Assembly (NCBI RefSeq): GCF_006228385.1
Contig: NZ_CP039852.1
Location: 372,001-436,000 of the forward strand
Source of the DNA: Salinimonas iocasae
Lineage (GTDB): Bacteria; Pseudomonadota; Gammaproteobacteria; Enterobacterales; Alteromonadaceae
Direction of reading: 5' to 3'
DNA: 64,000 nt
The notes under the pieces: generated by a model
What the model was told of the DNA's origin: nothing
Seen by the model: the letters and a program-made list of their open reading frames with translations, nothing else
The model's database searches: none
Shown here: in pieces, positions 36,944 through 46,735 of the stretch
How positions within the stretch are numbered: the first letter of the stretch is position 1
Layout: each line of letters begins with the position of its first letter
Program-made: the position numbers and the translations under genes

Positions 36944-37687
36944 GTGGTAAGTAACAACGATTGGCTGGAACAACAGGTTGCCCGCAATAAGATAATTCCG
37001 GCAAGATTTGGTGGTCAAACCTGGCTGTTAGACGCCAGAGGCGTAGCATGGCTTCCCGCCCGGGATATGTTGGTTGTCTCTGATCTTCACCTTGAAAAGG
37101 GGAGTTATCTGGGCAGTTTCGGGCATCCTCTGCCGCATATGGACAGCCGCGCCACCCTGGACCGTCTGAGCGTGATTGTTGATGATTATCGTCCCCAACG
37201 ACTCTTATGTCTTGGTGACAGCTTTCACGATGTTCATGCGGTTTCAAGAATGGACCGTGCCGACAAGCAGTTCCTTGCTGGGCTTATTAGCCAGGTGAAG
37301 GAATGGATTTGGGTACTGGGGAACCACGACCCGGCGATCCCCGATGAAATTGAGGGAAAGCGCCATCAACGGCTTCGCGTGGAGACTATCGGCTTTTGCC
37401 ATGAGCCTGAAAACGACTGGCCGGAATGCTCACATCAGGTTATCGGGCATTTTCATCCTAAAATGCGCGTGTCGGCGGGGCGTCAGCGAGTCAGGGGCCG
37501 CTGCTTTGCACTTAGTGAAAGGTTACTCATTATGCCTGCTTTCGGCCAGTATACCGGGGGGCTTTGGGTGGATGATCCGGTAATGATAGACGTATTGGGT
37601 GGTGCCCCTCATCAGCAGTTTCTGCTTAGCGAGCAGCAAATATTTTCTGTAAAAGCCTCTGACTCGGCCAATAAAAAAGGCAGATAA
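36944..37687 (+). CDS. pdeM: ligase-associated DNA damage response endonuclease PdeM
   Basis: 247 residues with a GTG start and GGAG upstream. Metallophosphoesterase motifs are in order: VVSDLHLEKGS, LGDSFHD, WVLGNHDP and QVIGHFHPKM, ending in the MPAFGQYTGG block. The family cuts DNA or phosphodiesters in the four-gene repair cassette. Its stop codon lies inside the terminator hairpin that follows. Confidence 0.92.
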   Translation: MVSNNDWLEQQVARNKIIPARFGGQTWLLDARGVAWLPARDMLVVSDLHLEKGSYLGSFGHPLPHMDSRATLDRLSVIVDDYRPQRLLCLGDSFHDVHAVSRMDRADKQFLAGLISQVKEWIWVLGNHDPAIPDEIEGKRHQRLRVETIGFCHEPENDWPECSHQVIGHFHPKMRVSAGRQRVRGRCFALSERLLIMPAFGQYTGGLWVDDPVMIDVLGGAPHQQFLLSEQQIFSVKASDSANKKGR

Positions 37688-37700
37688 ACTGCCTTTTTTA
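37674..37700. terminator. bidirectional terminator between pdeM and aguB
   Basis: AAAAAGGCAG, loop ATAAA and CTGCCTTTTT form a perfect stem with A- and T-runs on either side. The pdeM stop codon is in the loop and stem. Confidence 0.85.
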
Positions 37701-37708
37701 TTGAGGTA

Positions 37709-38591
<883 letters not shown>

Positions 38592-38602
<11 letters not shown>

Positions 38603-39662
38603 AAACACTCACCCCTTGTTGAAGTTGGCTAAGCACCCGCCTATTCAGCGTGTGCCTGGGAATTTGCATTGATATACAGTGAAGACTGCCAAATTGCTGT
38701 ATCAGTGGTGCACAGTCAACCGGCACTATCTGATGCTGTGGGAAGGCATCAGCCATAACGGCCAGCGCCGTTTCATCTTCTGGCTGACCGTAAATCGGTA
38801 CCATTACAGACTCATTGCAAATCAAAAAGTTCGCATAAGAAGCCGGTAATCGGTCATTTTCTTCGTTATACATCGCCGGTAACGGTAACCGGAACTGGTT
38901 ATGCTCCGGAAGCTCCTCGCTGCATTCCCGACAAAGCGCACTTAAACCTGCAAAGTGTGAATCGTCCGGACGGTTATCTGCAGCCTGTATTACCAGGCCT
39001 TGCTGCGGCGTAAAACGCACCAGAGTATCGATATGTCCATCGGTATCGTCGCCTTCGAGGTGCCCGTTTTTAAAAATAGTAACCTTCGTTGCCCCTAACA
39101 CTTTTTTAAACACGGTTTCATAATCTTCCAGTGTCATATCCACGTTACGTCGCGGATTTAAAAGGCATTGCGCGGTCGATAGTAAGTGGCCCTGACCGTC
39201 AATCTCCAGTGCGCCGCCTTCGGCAACCACGGAGCTGGTGGCTATGGGACGCTCACACAGCGCCGCCAGGTAACGCTGATTGACCTGGTTGTCTTTGATA
39301 GCGTTAAATTTTTCGCCCCAGCCGTTGAATGAGAACTCTACCGGCTGATTTGCATCATCAGCCGCCACCGTCAAAAATGCATAGTCACGCATCCACGTGT
39401 CGTTGTATTCACCGCACACAAGCAAAACCCTGGCGTCTGAACCAAGCAGTGATGTGATGGTCTGTTTATCCTGGAGTCTGCACAGCAAAATAACACCGGC
39501 ACCCGATGCATTTACTGCCGCTATCAGACTTAAATAGGTGCGGCGGACATCGTCCAGCCATGGCGCCCAGTCAGTATTTTCATGAGGCCACGCCAGCAGA
39601 ATAGCGTCGACGTCTGTCCATTCAGGAAGAAGTGATGTAGAACCAGTCATAGATTTACTCAT
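38592..39662 (-). CDS. aguA: agmatine deiminase
   Basis: 356 residues. Family motifs are LLAWPHENTDWAPWL, VCGEYNDTWMRDYAF, VVAEGGALEIDGQG and FKNGHLEGDDTDGHIDTLVRF. The catalytic Cys is in FGSLHCISMQIPRH. It converts agmatine to N-carbamoylputrescine. Together with aguB it gives putrescine without urea release. Confidence 0.95.
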
Positions 39663-40053
39663 TGTAAAGTTAGGCGAATTATACTGTGCAAGTGAGCATG
39701 CTTAAATGGGCATTACGCACACCTTCGCATAAAAGTTGCTTTTATCGCGTGGTTTGTCTGGGGGGGCAACGGCACCTGCTGTCTGGTTAAATGCACATCT
39801 TTTGAGGGTAACGTCTTATCAATACGTGCAGATTTTAGACATTGATATGTTACAATTAGCAAATATCACACGGTGCCAGTGACGTTGTCATTTGTAAGTA
39901 AGACAAAAATGACTGGGTGGGCAAATCGATGCCTGCCACAATATGGGACCAGATGACACAGGTGCATTAACAAACTTTCATGTTGGCCCTGTCTTGTTGT
40001 GTTTAAGATAAAACGTTGTAATAACAGCATAAGTTGTTTAGTTAGGATATGTC
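39663..40053. other. intergenic stretch between aguA and folE
   Basis: No gene is seen in 391 bases. It must hold the divergent promoters. A possible folE promoter is TTGATA (39842-39847) with TATCAC (39864-39869) 16 bases later, a modest match. Downstream of it lies a run of three hairpins listed separately. A short palindrome AGCATGCT and a run of seven Gs are also present without clear meaning. Confidence 0.5.
39887..39992 (+). promoter_or_regulatory. hairpin-rich leader region of folE, possible RNA switch or attenuator
   Basis: Three stem-loops follow one another. GTCATTT (39887-39893) pairs with AAATGAC (39907-39913). An eight-pair stem joins 39916-39923 to 39930-39937 with two G-U pairs and loop AATCGA. 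ACAGG (39958-39962) pairs with CCTGT (39988-39992), with AACA/TGTT inside. This sits about 60 bases before folE. I know no matching named riboswitch, so regulation is inference. Confidence 0.35.
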
Positions 40054-40740
40054 ATGCTAGCAAATGAAGCCGTGGTAGTGCGCGATGCGATTGAGCCGGT
40101 AATCGCCAAAGAAGCGCAAATAGTCAGACAGGCGCTTATTGAGAAAGGCCTGGAAACACCTTTGGTCGATAATTCGTTATCGGGTCAGGAGAAGCGCGAT
40201 CGTATAGAAGCAGCGATGACGGACATTATGGATACGCTGGGACTGGATCGCAGTGATGACAGCCTGACGGAAACGCCAAAGCGCATAGCAAAAATGTATG
40301 TTGATGAAATTTTTGGCGGGCTGGATTACGGCAACTTTCCGAAAATTACGACCATTGAAAACAAGATGCAACTTAATCAGCCTGTACAGGTAAGTGACAT
40401 AAGCCTTACCAGTACCTGCGAGCATCACTTTGTAACAATAGATGGTACAGCGTCGGTAGCCTATATACCCAAAGACACAGTATTGGGTCTATCTAAAATT
40501 AATCGACTGGTTGGGTTTTTCTCGCAGCGCCCGCAGGTTCAGGAGCGCCTGACTCAGCAGGTAATGGTGGCTATTCAGGCCTTAACGGGTACAGATGATG
40601 TAGCAGTCACTATAAACGCCACTCACTACTGCGTTAAGGCGCGAGGTATTCGCGACAACAATTCCTTCACGCGTACATCAGCATTAGGCGGTCAGTTTGC
40701 TACTGATGCAAATCTGCGACGTGAATTCTTCGCCGGCTGA
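40054..40740 (+). CDS. folE: GTP cyclohydrolase I
   Basis: 228 residues. Zinc ligands are in [13 protein letters not shown] and [68 protein letters not shown] in the core are near-identical to E. coli FolE. It turns GTP into dihydroneopterin triphosphate, the first step to folate and to queuosine precursors; queG is also in this window. TAGGA precedes the start. Confidence 0.97.
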   Translation: MLANEAVVVRDAIEPVIAKEAQIVRQALIEKGLETPLVDNSLSGQEKRDRIEAAMTDIMDTLGLDRSDDSLTETPKRIAKMYVDEIFGGLDYGNFPKITTIENKMQLNQPVQVSDISLTSTCEHHFVTIDGTASVAYIPKDTVLGLSKINRLVGFFSQRPQVQERLTQQVMVAIQALTGTDDVAVTINATHYCVKARGIRDNNSFTRTSALGGQFATDANLRREFFAG

Positions 40741-40749
40741 TTGTATTGA

Positions 40750-40959
40750 TTACCGCAGGAGTGAGTCCTGCGGTACCTCAGATACCACCAAATTTACCTG
40801 TTCATTAATGCCATCGGCTGGCACGATTTCTAAACCTGTGTGACATTTGTCGCACTTTGCATACTGTTCCGTGTATTTATTACGTAGTTCGTGGTGCGCA
40901 ATGGCGTTTATGTGACCGCAATGGGGGCACATATATTCATGCTCTGTTGCTGTAGCCAT
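40750..40959 (-). CDS. small zinc-ribbon protein
   Basis: 69 residues. Two pairs, CPHCG and CDKCH, spaced by about 23 residues form a zinc ribbon; His residues lie between them. The tail EQVNLVVSEVPQDSLLR has no motif. Proteins of this kind are often nucleic-acid or protein adaptors, but no function is known here. It converges with folE. The 3' end of the frame lies inside a 10-pair perfect hairpin (40751-40775), so the last codons are constrained by RNA structure. Confidence 0.7.
   Translation of the reverse strand: MATATEHEYMCPHCGHINAIAHHELRNKYTEQYAKCDKCHTGLEIVPADGINEQVNLVVSEVPQDSLLR
40751..40775. terminator. perfect hairpin between convergent folE and the zinc-ribbon gene
   Basis: TACCGCAGGA, loop GTGAG and TCCTGCGGTA pair perfectly. 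It is placed where a shared terminator is expected, but no T-run follows, so terminator activity is uncertain. Confidence 0.45.
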
Positions 40960-41118
40960 GGTAACTCCTGAGCTGGACGACTCAGCCCTTACGGCCGGTC
41001 GTTATCACTAAGCAGAGTTACCTTCAAGAAGCACACCATATATATGCGGCGGCATAAAATTTAATGTTCAGGCATATCGCCCACAGTCATTCGTTAAAAT
41101 TGCAGATGCCCATGTGCT

Positions 41119-43068
41119 TTATTCTGCTAGCCACCACTGTTGCTGATAGCCCGTCAGCGTGAGCGGCGCAGTGGCGCTATCCAGCTGGTGAGAGGTGATC
41201 AGGTCTCTGGCATTTTTTCCTTCCAGCAGCTGCAGCAACTGTCCTGATATCTGTTGCGGGTGTTCAGAAAAATTACACACGACCAACAGCTTTTCGTCAT
41301 GGCTATTTGTGCGCAGGTAGGCAAAGCAGTGCTGATTGCCTGTATCGAGAATCTGAGTGCGGCTATCACCAAATACCCGGTGCGATTTGCGAATAAATAT
41401 CAGTTTTTGAAGCGTAGTAAATACTTGTCGCTTAGCCGAAACTTCGAGGCTCTCTGGATCATTGTCGCTGGAGATATGGGAAATATCACTGGGCGTAACC
41501 GCTACGCGATTGACCCATCGGTCATCATGCTTTTTGGCTTCATCTTCAAGGTAGCTGTGATCGTTAAGCAGGCCTAACTCATCACTGGAGTAGAGTAAAG
41601 GAATACCGCCGATGCTGAATGTTACGCCGTACAGCAATACCATTCGGGCAACAGCGACATCAATCTGAGACTGGTCTTGCTCTTGTAACGCCTGTTCTAA
41701 TCCACACAGGGAGGCCAAGGTGCCGCAAACACGACAGTCTCCGGTGGTGGGGTTCTCTGCAAACGGAACACCCTGAGCGAACGAGCCCTCAAAGCGACCG
41801 GTGAAGAATTGATTCAGAAAGTACCGGTGATCATGAGGGTTTACCCCCATATCCCAGGCGACAGCATCATCAAACGTCCAGCCGATATCATCATGACAGC
41901 GTATGTAATTAACCCAGGTAGTATCCTGAGGGATCGCAAAACTTTTCTGCATGGAACGAGTCAGCAAATTGGTCTTGCGCGTCGCCATCGAATTCCATAA
42001 CAGCGCCATTAACAGTGGGTTGTAAGAGAGTTGGCATTCGTCTTTGCGGACATATTTTACGACTTCGTCCGGATGCACGATTGCTTCAGACTTAAATACC
42101 ACCGACGGCGCCACAATTTGCAGACAGCAATTGAAGGTTTGAATCAGGGTGTGCGCCATAGGCTGGTTTTCACAATCAGTCCCCATTTCCTTCCAGATAA
42201 AAGCCAGGGCATCAAGTCGCAGACCGGCACAACCGATATTAGCCAAAAACAGCATTTCTGCGGTGATGGCATTAAACACATCAGGATTGCGGTAGTTTAA
42301 ATCCCACTGGAAGCTGTTAAATGTTGTCCATACCCATTTTTGCATCCGCTCATTAAAGGTGAAGCTGCCCCGGCGGACCTGCGGGAAAATTTCCCGCAGC
42401 GTTTGTTCAAATTGATCAGGTAACGTGCGGTCATCAAACAGGTAATAAAAGTTCTGGTAGCGGTCATCGCCGCGTAGCGCCGCTTTGGCCCATGCGTGTT
42501 CATCAGAGGTATGATTAAAAACAAAATCCAGAATCAGGCGTATACCGGCTTTATCAAGCGCTTTAGCCAGCTTTTTCAACTGTGACATTGTGCCCAGGGA
42601 TGGATTGACCTTTCGGTAGTCGGACACCGCATACCCACCATCGCTATCCCCTTCCGGTGATGCGTAAAGGGGCATAAGATGCAGATAAGTAACCCCCAGC
42701 GATTTCAGATATGGGATCTTGTCATGTAGATCGTCAAGGGTCGGACCCATCAGGTCTACATAGCAGGCCATGCCGACTTCCTGCTCACTGCGATACCATA
42801 GTGGCGATGCTATAGCCTGCTGATCCTGATTTTTGAGTTGCCTGTTACGGCTCTTAAAGCCGTCTGCCAGTACAGTCAGTAGCTGTTGCAAATGGAAATA
42901 GCAGTCATACTGATGACCATAAACCTGCGTGTAGAGAGACAGCAACTGCTCAAAATGCCGCTCCAGGCGAGCGGTAAATACTGCTTTATCCTGCGTATTC
43001 AAACCGCTTAAATCGCATTGAGAAAGCAGGCGTGCCAGACAGGTTTGGCTATCGGCCGCATAGTTCAT
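41119..43068 (-). CDS. amylosucrase / sucrose-cleaving GH13 enzyme
   Basis: 649 residues from the ATG at 43068, five bases after a strong GGAGGT. With this start the catalytic residues fall at Asp286 (GLRLDALAFIW), Glu328 (VFKSEAIVHP) and Asp393 (IRCHDDIGW), exactly the numbering known for Neisseria amylosucrase. The helical N-terminal domain (about 1-90) and GGYAVSDYRKVNP also fit. Amylosucrase makes alpha-1,4-glucan from sucrose with fructose release; sucrose hydrolases are close relatives and cannot be excluded. It is divergent from an MFS transporter across a gap with a LacI-type operator. Confidence 0.92.
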   Translation of the reverse strand: MNYAADSQTCLARLLSQCDLSGLNTQDKAVFTARLERHFEQLLSLYTQVYGHQYDCYFHLQQLLTVLADGFKSRNRQLKNQDQQAIASPLWYRSEQEVGMACYVDLMGPTLDDLHDKIPYLKSLGVTYLHLMPLYASPEGDSDGGYAVSDYRKVNPSLGTMSQLKKLAKALDKAGIRLILDFVFNHTSDEHAWAKAALRGDDRYQNFYYLFDDRTLPDQFEQTLREIFPQVRRGSFTFNERMQKWVWTTFNSFQWDLNYRNPDVFNAITAEMLFLANIGCAGLRLDALAFIWKEMGTDCENQPMAHTLIQTFNCCLQIVAPSVVFKSEAIVHPDEVVKYVRKDECQLSYNPLLMALLWNSMATRKTNLLTRSMQKSFAIPQDTTWVNYIRCHDDIGWTFDDAVAWDMGVNPHDHRYFLNQFFTGRFEGSFAQGVPFAENPTTGDCRVCGTLASLCGLEQALQEQDQSQIDVAVARMVLLYGVTFSIGGIPLLYSSDELGLLNDHSYLEDEAKKHDDRWVNRVAVTPSDISHISSDNDPESLEVSAKRQVFTTLQKLIFIRKSHRVFGDSRTQILDTGNQHCFAYLRTNSHDEKLLVVCNFSEHPQQISGQLLQLLEGKNARDLITSHQLDSATAPLTLTGYQQQWWLAE

Positions 43069-43155
43069 GGGTGACCTCCGCAACAGCCTATCGTGGCTGT
43101 GGTAACAAAATATTCACAACAATGTTTACACTTTTGCAAACTCTTGCTAATTTAT

Positions 43156-43169
43156 CTTAAACGATTAAG
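43156..43169. promoter_or_regulatory. LacI-family-like operator between amylosucrase and MFS genes
   Basis: CTTAAACGATTAAG is a near-perfect palindrome with a central CG, the hallmark of LacI-family operators. A second palindrome TTGAAACTTCAA (43170-43181) abuts it and overlaps a likely -35 box (TTGAAA) for the transporter. No LacI-type gene is in the window. A sugar-sensing regulator elsewhere is inferred. Confidence 0.5.
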
Positions 43170-43258
43170 TTGAAACTTCAAATTAAAAGTTGTTTTAAAT
43201 CACACCGCACAATCCCCGATATTCGGTAATATTGTGTAAACACAGGAAAGACGACACT

Positions 43259-44527
43259 ATGCAGCAGTCCGGTAATTACCTTATTCGCTGGCTGACATAT
43301 CTGATGTTCATGATGTTTGCCATGACTTCAGACTCTGTGGGCGAAATTATTAAAGAAGTCAAAGTTGCCTTTGATGTGACGAACGCACTGGCTAGTCTGA
43401 TGCACTCACTGCCTATGCTGGGCATCGCGCTCTCTGGGCTGTTTCTGGGTTTTCTGGCTGACAAGCTGGGACGTAAAACCACTATAATCATTGGTCTGGC
43501 GCTGTTTGGAATTGCCTGTTACAGCTTTCTGATTGCCAACGATTTTGTGTTTATCGTGTCATTAATGAGTTTGTCCGGTGTGGCGGTAGGTATATTCAAA
43601 ACCGGTGCTCTCGCATTAATCGGCGATATTTCCAGCTCAACGCGTCAGCACACAGCAACCATGAACGGTGCCGAAGCCTTTTTCGGTGTCGGCGCCATAA
43701 TCGGTCCACTGATTGTAGCCTGGCTGATTCACCGAGGCGTGCCATGGCAGTATCTTTACGTTATTGCAGGTGGTATCTGTACGTTGCTTATTGCGGTTGC
43801 TGCGTTTGTTCGCTATCCCAAATATGTCGCAACGCATCAGCATACCGTTGAAAAAGTCTCGCTCAAAAAGTCTCTGGCATTGGTAAAAAATCCCTATGCA
43901 TTTGGTTTCTCCATCGGTGCGTTTTTGTATGTAGCGGCAGAAAGTGCCATTTATGTTTGGATGCCCAGCTATCTGGTCTGTGATGCACAGTCGATTCAGG
44001 AGACTTATGCCTGTTACAGCGAGGGCGCTGCGCGTCAATTGGCCATTTACTCTGTCACCGCATTTTTTGTGCTTCGTGCGCTGGGTCGCTTTGTGGGCAT
44101 CTGGATGATGGCCAGGTTCAACTGGGCGTTGGTGTTGCTACTGTTTAGTGGTGCTATCGTGCTTTGTTTCGGTTTAGGTCTGGCGGGCGGCAAACATGTT
44201 GCGCTTTATCTATTCCCGCTAACGGGTATTTTTATGTCTGTTATATACCCGACATTTAATTCCAAGGGGATAAGCTGTTTTGAAAAACATCAGCATGGCA
44301 GTGTTGCTGGCGTGATTTTGTTTTTTACCGCTGCCGGGGCTGCTGCGGGGCCACTTATTATGGGGCTGGTAAGCGATGCGATGGGGGGAGACGCCAAATA
44401 TGGGTTTATGGTGGCAACCGGTTTTGCGTCGCTACTGTTTCTGGGGTTGCTGTACAACTATATTGCAAACCCGACGCGCCAGCGACTGGCTGAAATCGAA
44501 GCCAGAGATTATGGTGTAGCAGGGTAA
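43259..44527 (+). CDS. MFS transporter, putative sugar permease
   Basis: 422 residues from the ATG at 43259, which has AGGAAAG upstream; a GTG further up is less likely. Roughly twelve hydrophobic helices are present, with the MFS loop motif GFLADKLGRKTTIIIG between helices 2 and 3. Substrate cannot be told from sequence. The divergent amylosucrase and the shared operator region suggest uptake of sucrose or a related glycoside. No PTS or phosphorylase genes are nearby. Confidence 0.87.
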   Translation: MQQSGNYLIRWLTYLMFMMFAMTSDSVGEIIKEVKVAFDVTNALASLMHSLPMLGIALSGLFLGFLADKLGRKTTIIIGLALFGIACYSFLIANDFVFIVSLMSLSGVAVGIFKTGALALIGDISSSTRQHTATMNGAEAFFGVGAIIGPLIVAWLIHRGVPWQYLYVIAGGICTLLIAVAAFVRYPKYVATHQHTVEKVSLKKSLALVKNPYAFGFSIGAFLYVAAESAIYVWMPSYLVCDAQSIQETYACYSEGAARQLAIYSVTAFFVLRALGRFVGIWMMARFNWALVLLLFSGAIVLCFGLGLAGGKHVALYLFPLTGIFMSVIYPTFNSKGISCFEKHQHGSVAGVILFFTAAGAAAGPLIMGLVSDAMGGDAKYGFMVATGFASLLFLGLLYNYIANPTRQRLAEIEARDYGVAG

Positions 44528-44604
44528 CATGGGCAAAATTAAATGTCGGGCCGTGCTGTAGCGGCCCCGACAGTCTTCATCGTCGAGCCTGAGCGTGCAC
44601 GCAG

Positions 44605-44988
44605 CTACAGCTCATAAAGCTCCAGTGGTAAGTCGTCCGGATCAGTGAAAAACGTGAACCGCTTATTGGTGTACGGATCGACCCGTACAGGCTCTACCTC
44701 AACATTATTATCTTTTAGATGGGCAATAACATCATCTAAATCGTCTACTTTGAATGCCAGGTGCCTGAGCCCCTGCGCCTCCGGTCGACTAGGTCTTAAC
44801 GGCGCATCTTTAAAAGAGAAGAGTTCAATCTGGCTGCCATCAGGCAACGCCAGATCACATTTATAAGATTCTCTTTCTTCCCGATAATTTTCATCAATTA
44901 CTCTCAGCCCCAGTAATTGCGTATAAAACGCTTTAGAGCGTGGATAGTCGCTGCATATTATGGCAACGTGATGGATCCCTTTTAACAT
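44605..44988 (-). CDS. VOC-family metalloenzyme, YaeR-like
   Basis: 127 residues. It matches E. coli YaeR closely: GIHHVAIICSDY, SKAFYTQLLGL, IELFSFKDAP, RPSRPEAQGLRHLAFKVDD, RVDPYTNKRFTFFTDPD and LPLELYEL. The His and two Glu positions of the metal site are kept. The family includes glyoxalase I; the substrate of YaeR is not firmly known. It follows the aldo/keto reductase after 8 bases on the same strand, so both may handle reactive carbonyls. Confidence 0.9.
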   Translation of the reverse strand: MLKGIHHVAIICSDYPRSKAFYTQLLGLRVIDENYREERESYKCDLALPDGSQIELFSFKDAPLRPSRPEAQGLRHLAFKVDDLDDVIAHLKDNNVEVEPVRVDPYTNKRFTFFTDPDDLPLELYEL

Positions 44989-44996
44989 AGTATCTC

Positions 44997-45950
44997 CTAA
45001 GGTACGTCCTGACCGCGCGCCGTTTCAAACAGCAGGTACCAGTCCTCTCTGCTGAGTGAAAGTGCTGTAGTCTGAGCACAAGCACGAATGCGTTCCGGGT
45101 TGGTCGTGCCGATAACCGGCTGAATTCTGGCCGGATGCCGGGTAAGCCAGCCCAGTACGATGGCTTCTGGTGATACAGAGTATTTTTCAGCCAGCTCGCG
45201 GACCAGCTTGGCGGTAGACTCATCGGTTTCACCCTGTGTTTTGCCACCGGTAAAGCGCCCCTGTGCGAGTGCGCCCCATGCCTGCAACTGCACATTGTGC
45301 GTCATACAATATTCCATGGTTCCAGCGCTAAAGCCTGAGTGAGCATGGTCAGGCGTATTGACAGAAATAGCGTCTTCGACAAAATCCCGCGCTGAAAGGC
45401 TCAATTCCAACTGGTTAGCAACAATTGGCGTATTGAGGGCACTTTGCAAATATGCCATCTGATAACGGTTCATATTAGATACGCCAATATGTTTTATCTT
45501 ACCGGTCGTTATAAGCGTAGCAAGTGTGCGGGCTATTTCATCTAATTCTATAAGTGGGTCGGGACGATGCAAAAGCAGCACATCGAGTTGTTCGGTATTG
45601 AGCCGACGAAGAGACCCCTCCACACTTTGCGTTACCCAGTCAGAGGAAAAGTCATATCGTTTAGGTCCGCTCGAATCAGCAAAGCGAATGGCACACTTTG
45701 ACTGCAGAATCATCTTCTCCCGCAGGTGTGGCTGTTCACTAAGAAGCTGCCCAAACACTGACTCAGCTTTGCCCAGCGTATAGATATCGGCATGATCAAA
45801 CACGGTAATACCTGCATCCAGCGCCGCTTCTACAGCGCGCTGGGCGTGCATTTTGTCTTCACGTGTGATGGGGGTATCGTCCCAGCTTCCACCCAGGCCC
45901 ATACAGCCGTATATCAGGTCGCTGGCTTCGGGAAAATGGTGTTTAAGCAT
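44997..45950 (-). CDS. aldo/keto reductase, YdhF-like
   Basis: 317 residues. The (beta/alpha)8 signature is clear: CMGLGGSWDD, the catalytic Asp/Tyr in FDHADIYTLGKAE, the Lys in QSKCAIRF, the His in DVLLLHRPDPL and the cofactor part IGTTNPERI. It uses NADPH to reduce aldehydes or ketones, with unknown substrate. It is divergent from the cupin gene. Confidence 0.92.
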   Translation of the reverse strand: MLKHHFPEASDLIYGCMGLGGSWDDTPITREDKMHAQRAVEAALDAGITVFDHADIYTLGKAESVFGQLLSEQPHLREKMILQSKCAIRFADSSGPKRYDFSSDWVTQSVEGSLRRLNTEQLDVLLLHRPDPLIELDEIARTLATLITTGKIKHIGVSNMNRYQMAYLQSALNTPIVANQLELSLSARDFVEDAISVNTPDHAHSGFSAGTMEYCMTHNVQLQAWGALAQGRFTGGKTQGETDESTAKLVRELAEKYSVSPEAIVLGWLTRHPARIQPVIGTTNPERIRACAQTTALSLSREDWYLLFETARGQDVP

Positions 45951-46069
45951 TGTATCTACCTACAAAGTGTGAAAAACATAAAGGTTATCATGTCCCAATC
46001 GGTATCCCTATTAAACTGAACCCTGCCGGAATGTGTACTTATCGTAAAGACAGCGGTAAAAAGATAACA

Positions 46070-46732
46070 ATGCTTAATCAGAACTATAGCCAGTCAGTGC
46101 TGATAGATACGCAGCAACTTGAATGGGAGTCATCGCCGGCGAGCCACGTCTGGCGGAAAAAACTTGAAAGAGAGGCCAGTGAGTCCGGCAAAGCTACATC
46201 GCTGGTCAGGTATGATGAAGGCGCAGCGTTTTCAACCCATACCCATCCTGCCGGCGAAGAGATATTTGTCATCAAGGGAACGTTCAGCGATGAGTCCGGC
46301 GACTATCCGGCTGGAAGTTACCTGCGTAATCCCGCTAAGTCCAGGCATGCGCCTTACTCAGAAACCGGCTGTGAGCTCTTTGTTAAGCTCTGTTATTTTT
46401 CTCCCGGTGATACGCGTTCAGTACGCCTGAATACAAATATTGCAGGATGGCAACAGGGGATGACTAGTGCCCAAAAGGTATTGCCACTGCATCAGTTCGA
46501 TGAAGAGATTACGCAACTGGTTGAACTGGATAAGGGGGCATCATGGCATCCCGTCATTCCGGAGAATGGCTTTGAAGCACTGGTTTTGTCTGGCGAGCTA
46601 AGCGAACAGGACATTAAAATTCCAGCTATGAGCTGGCTTCGTCGTCCGACGGGTGACGATCCGCGTTTTACTGTATCAAAGGGGCCGGTAAAGATTTTAC
46701 TTAAGACCGGTCACCTGCCCACAAGAGGATAG
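46070..46732 (+). CDS. two-domain cupin protein (ChrR-like cupin)
   Basis: 220 residues from the ATG at 46070; the longer frame adds an unlikely extension from the intergenic region. The first cupin (about 15-115) has the metal-binding motifs THTHPAGEEIFVIKG and SRHAPYSETGCELFVKLCYF. The second half repeats the fold in a degenerate form with WHPVIPENGFEALVLSG. It resembles the sensor half of ChrR anti-sigma factors but has no N-terminal anti-sigma domain and no ECF sigma gene beside it. Its function is unknown. It lies three bases before a lipocalin gene. Confidence 0.85.
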   Translation: MLNQNYSQSVLIDTQQLEWESSPASHVWRKKLEREASESGKATSLVRYDEGAAFSTHTHPAGEEIFVIKGTFSDESGDYPAGSYLRNPAKSRHAPYSETGCELFVKLCYFSPGDTRSVRLNTNIAGWQQGMTSAQKVLPLHQFDEEITQLVELDKGASWHPVIPENGFEALVLSGELSEQDIKIPAMSWLRRPTGDDPRFTVSKGPVKILLKTGHLPTRG

Positions 46733-46735
46733 GCA

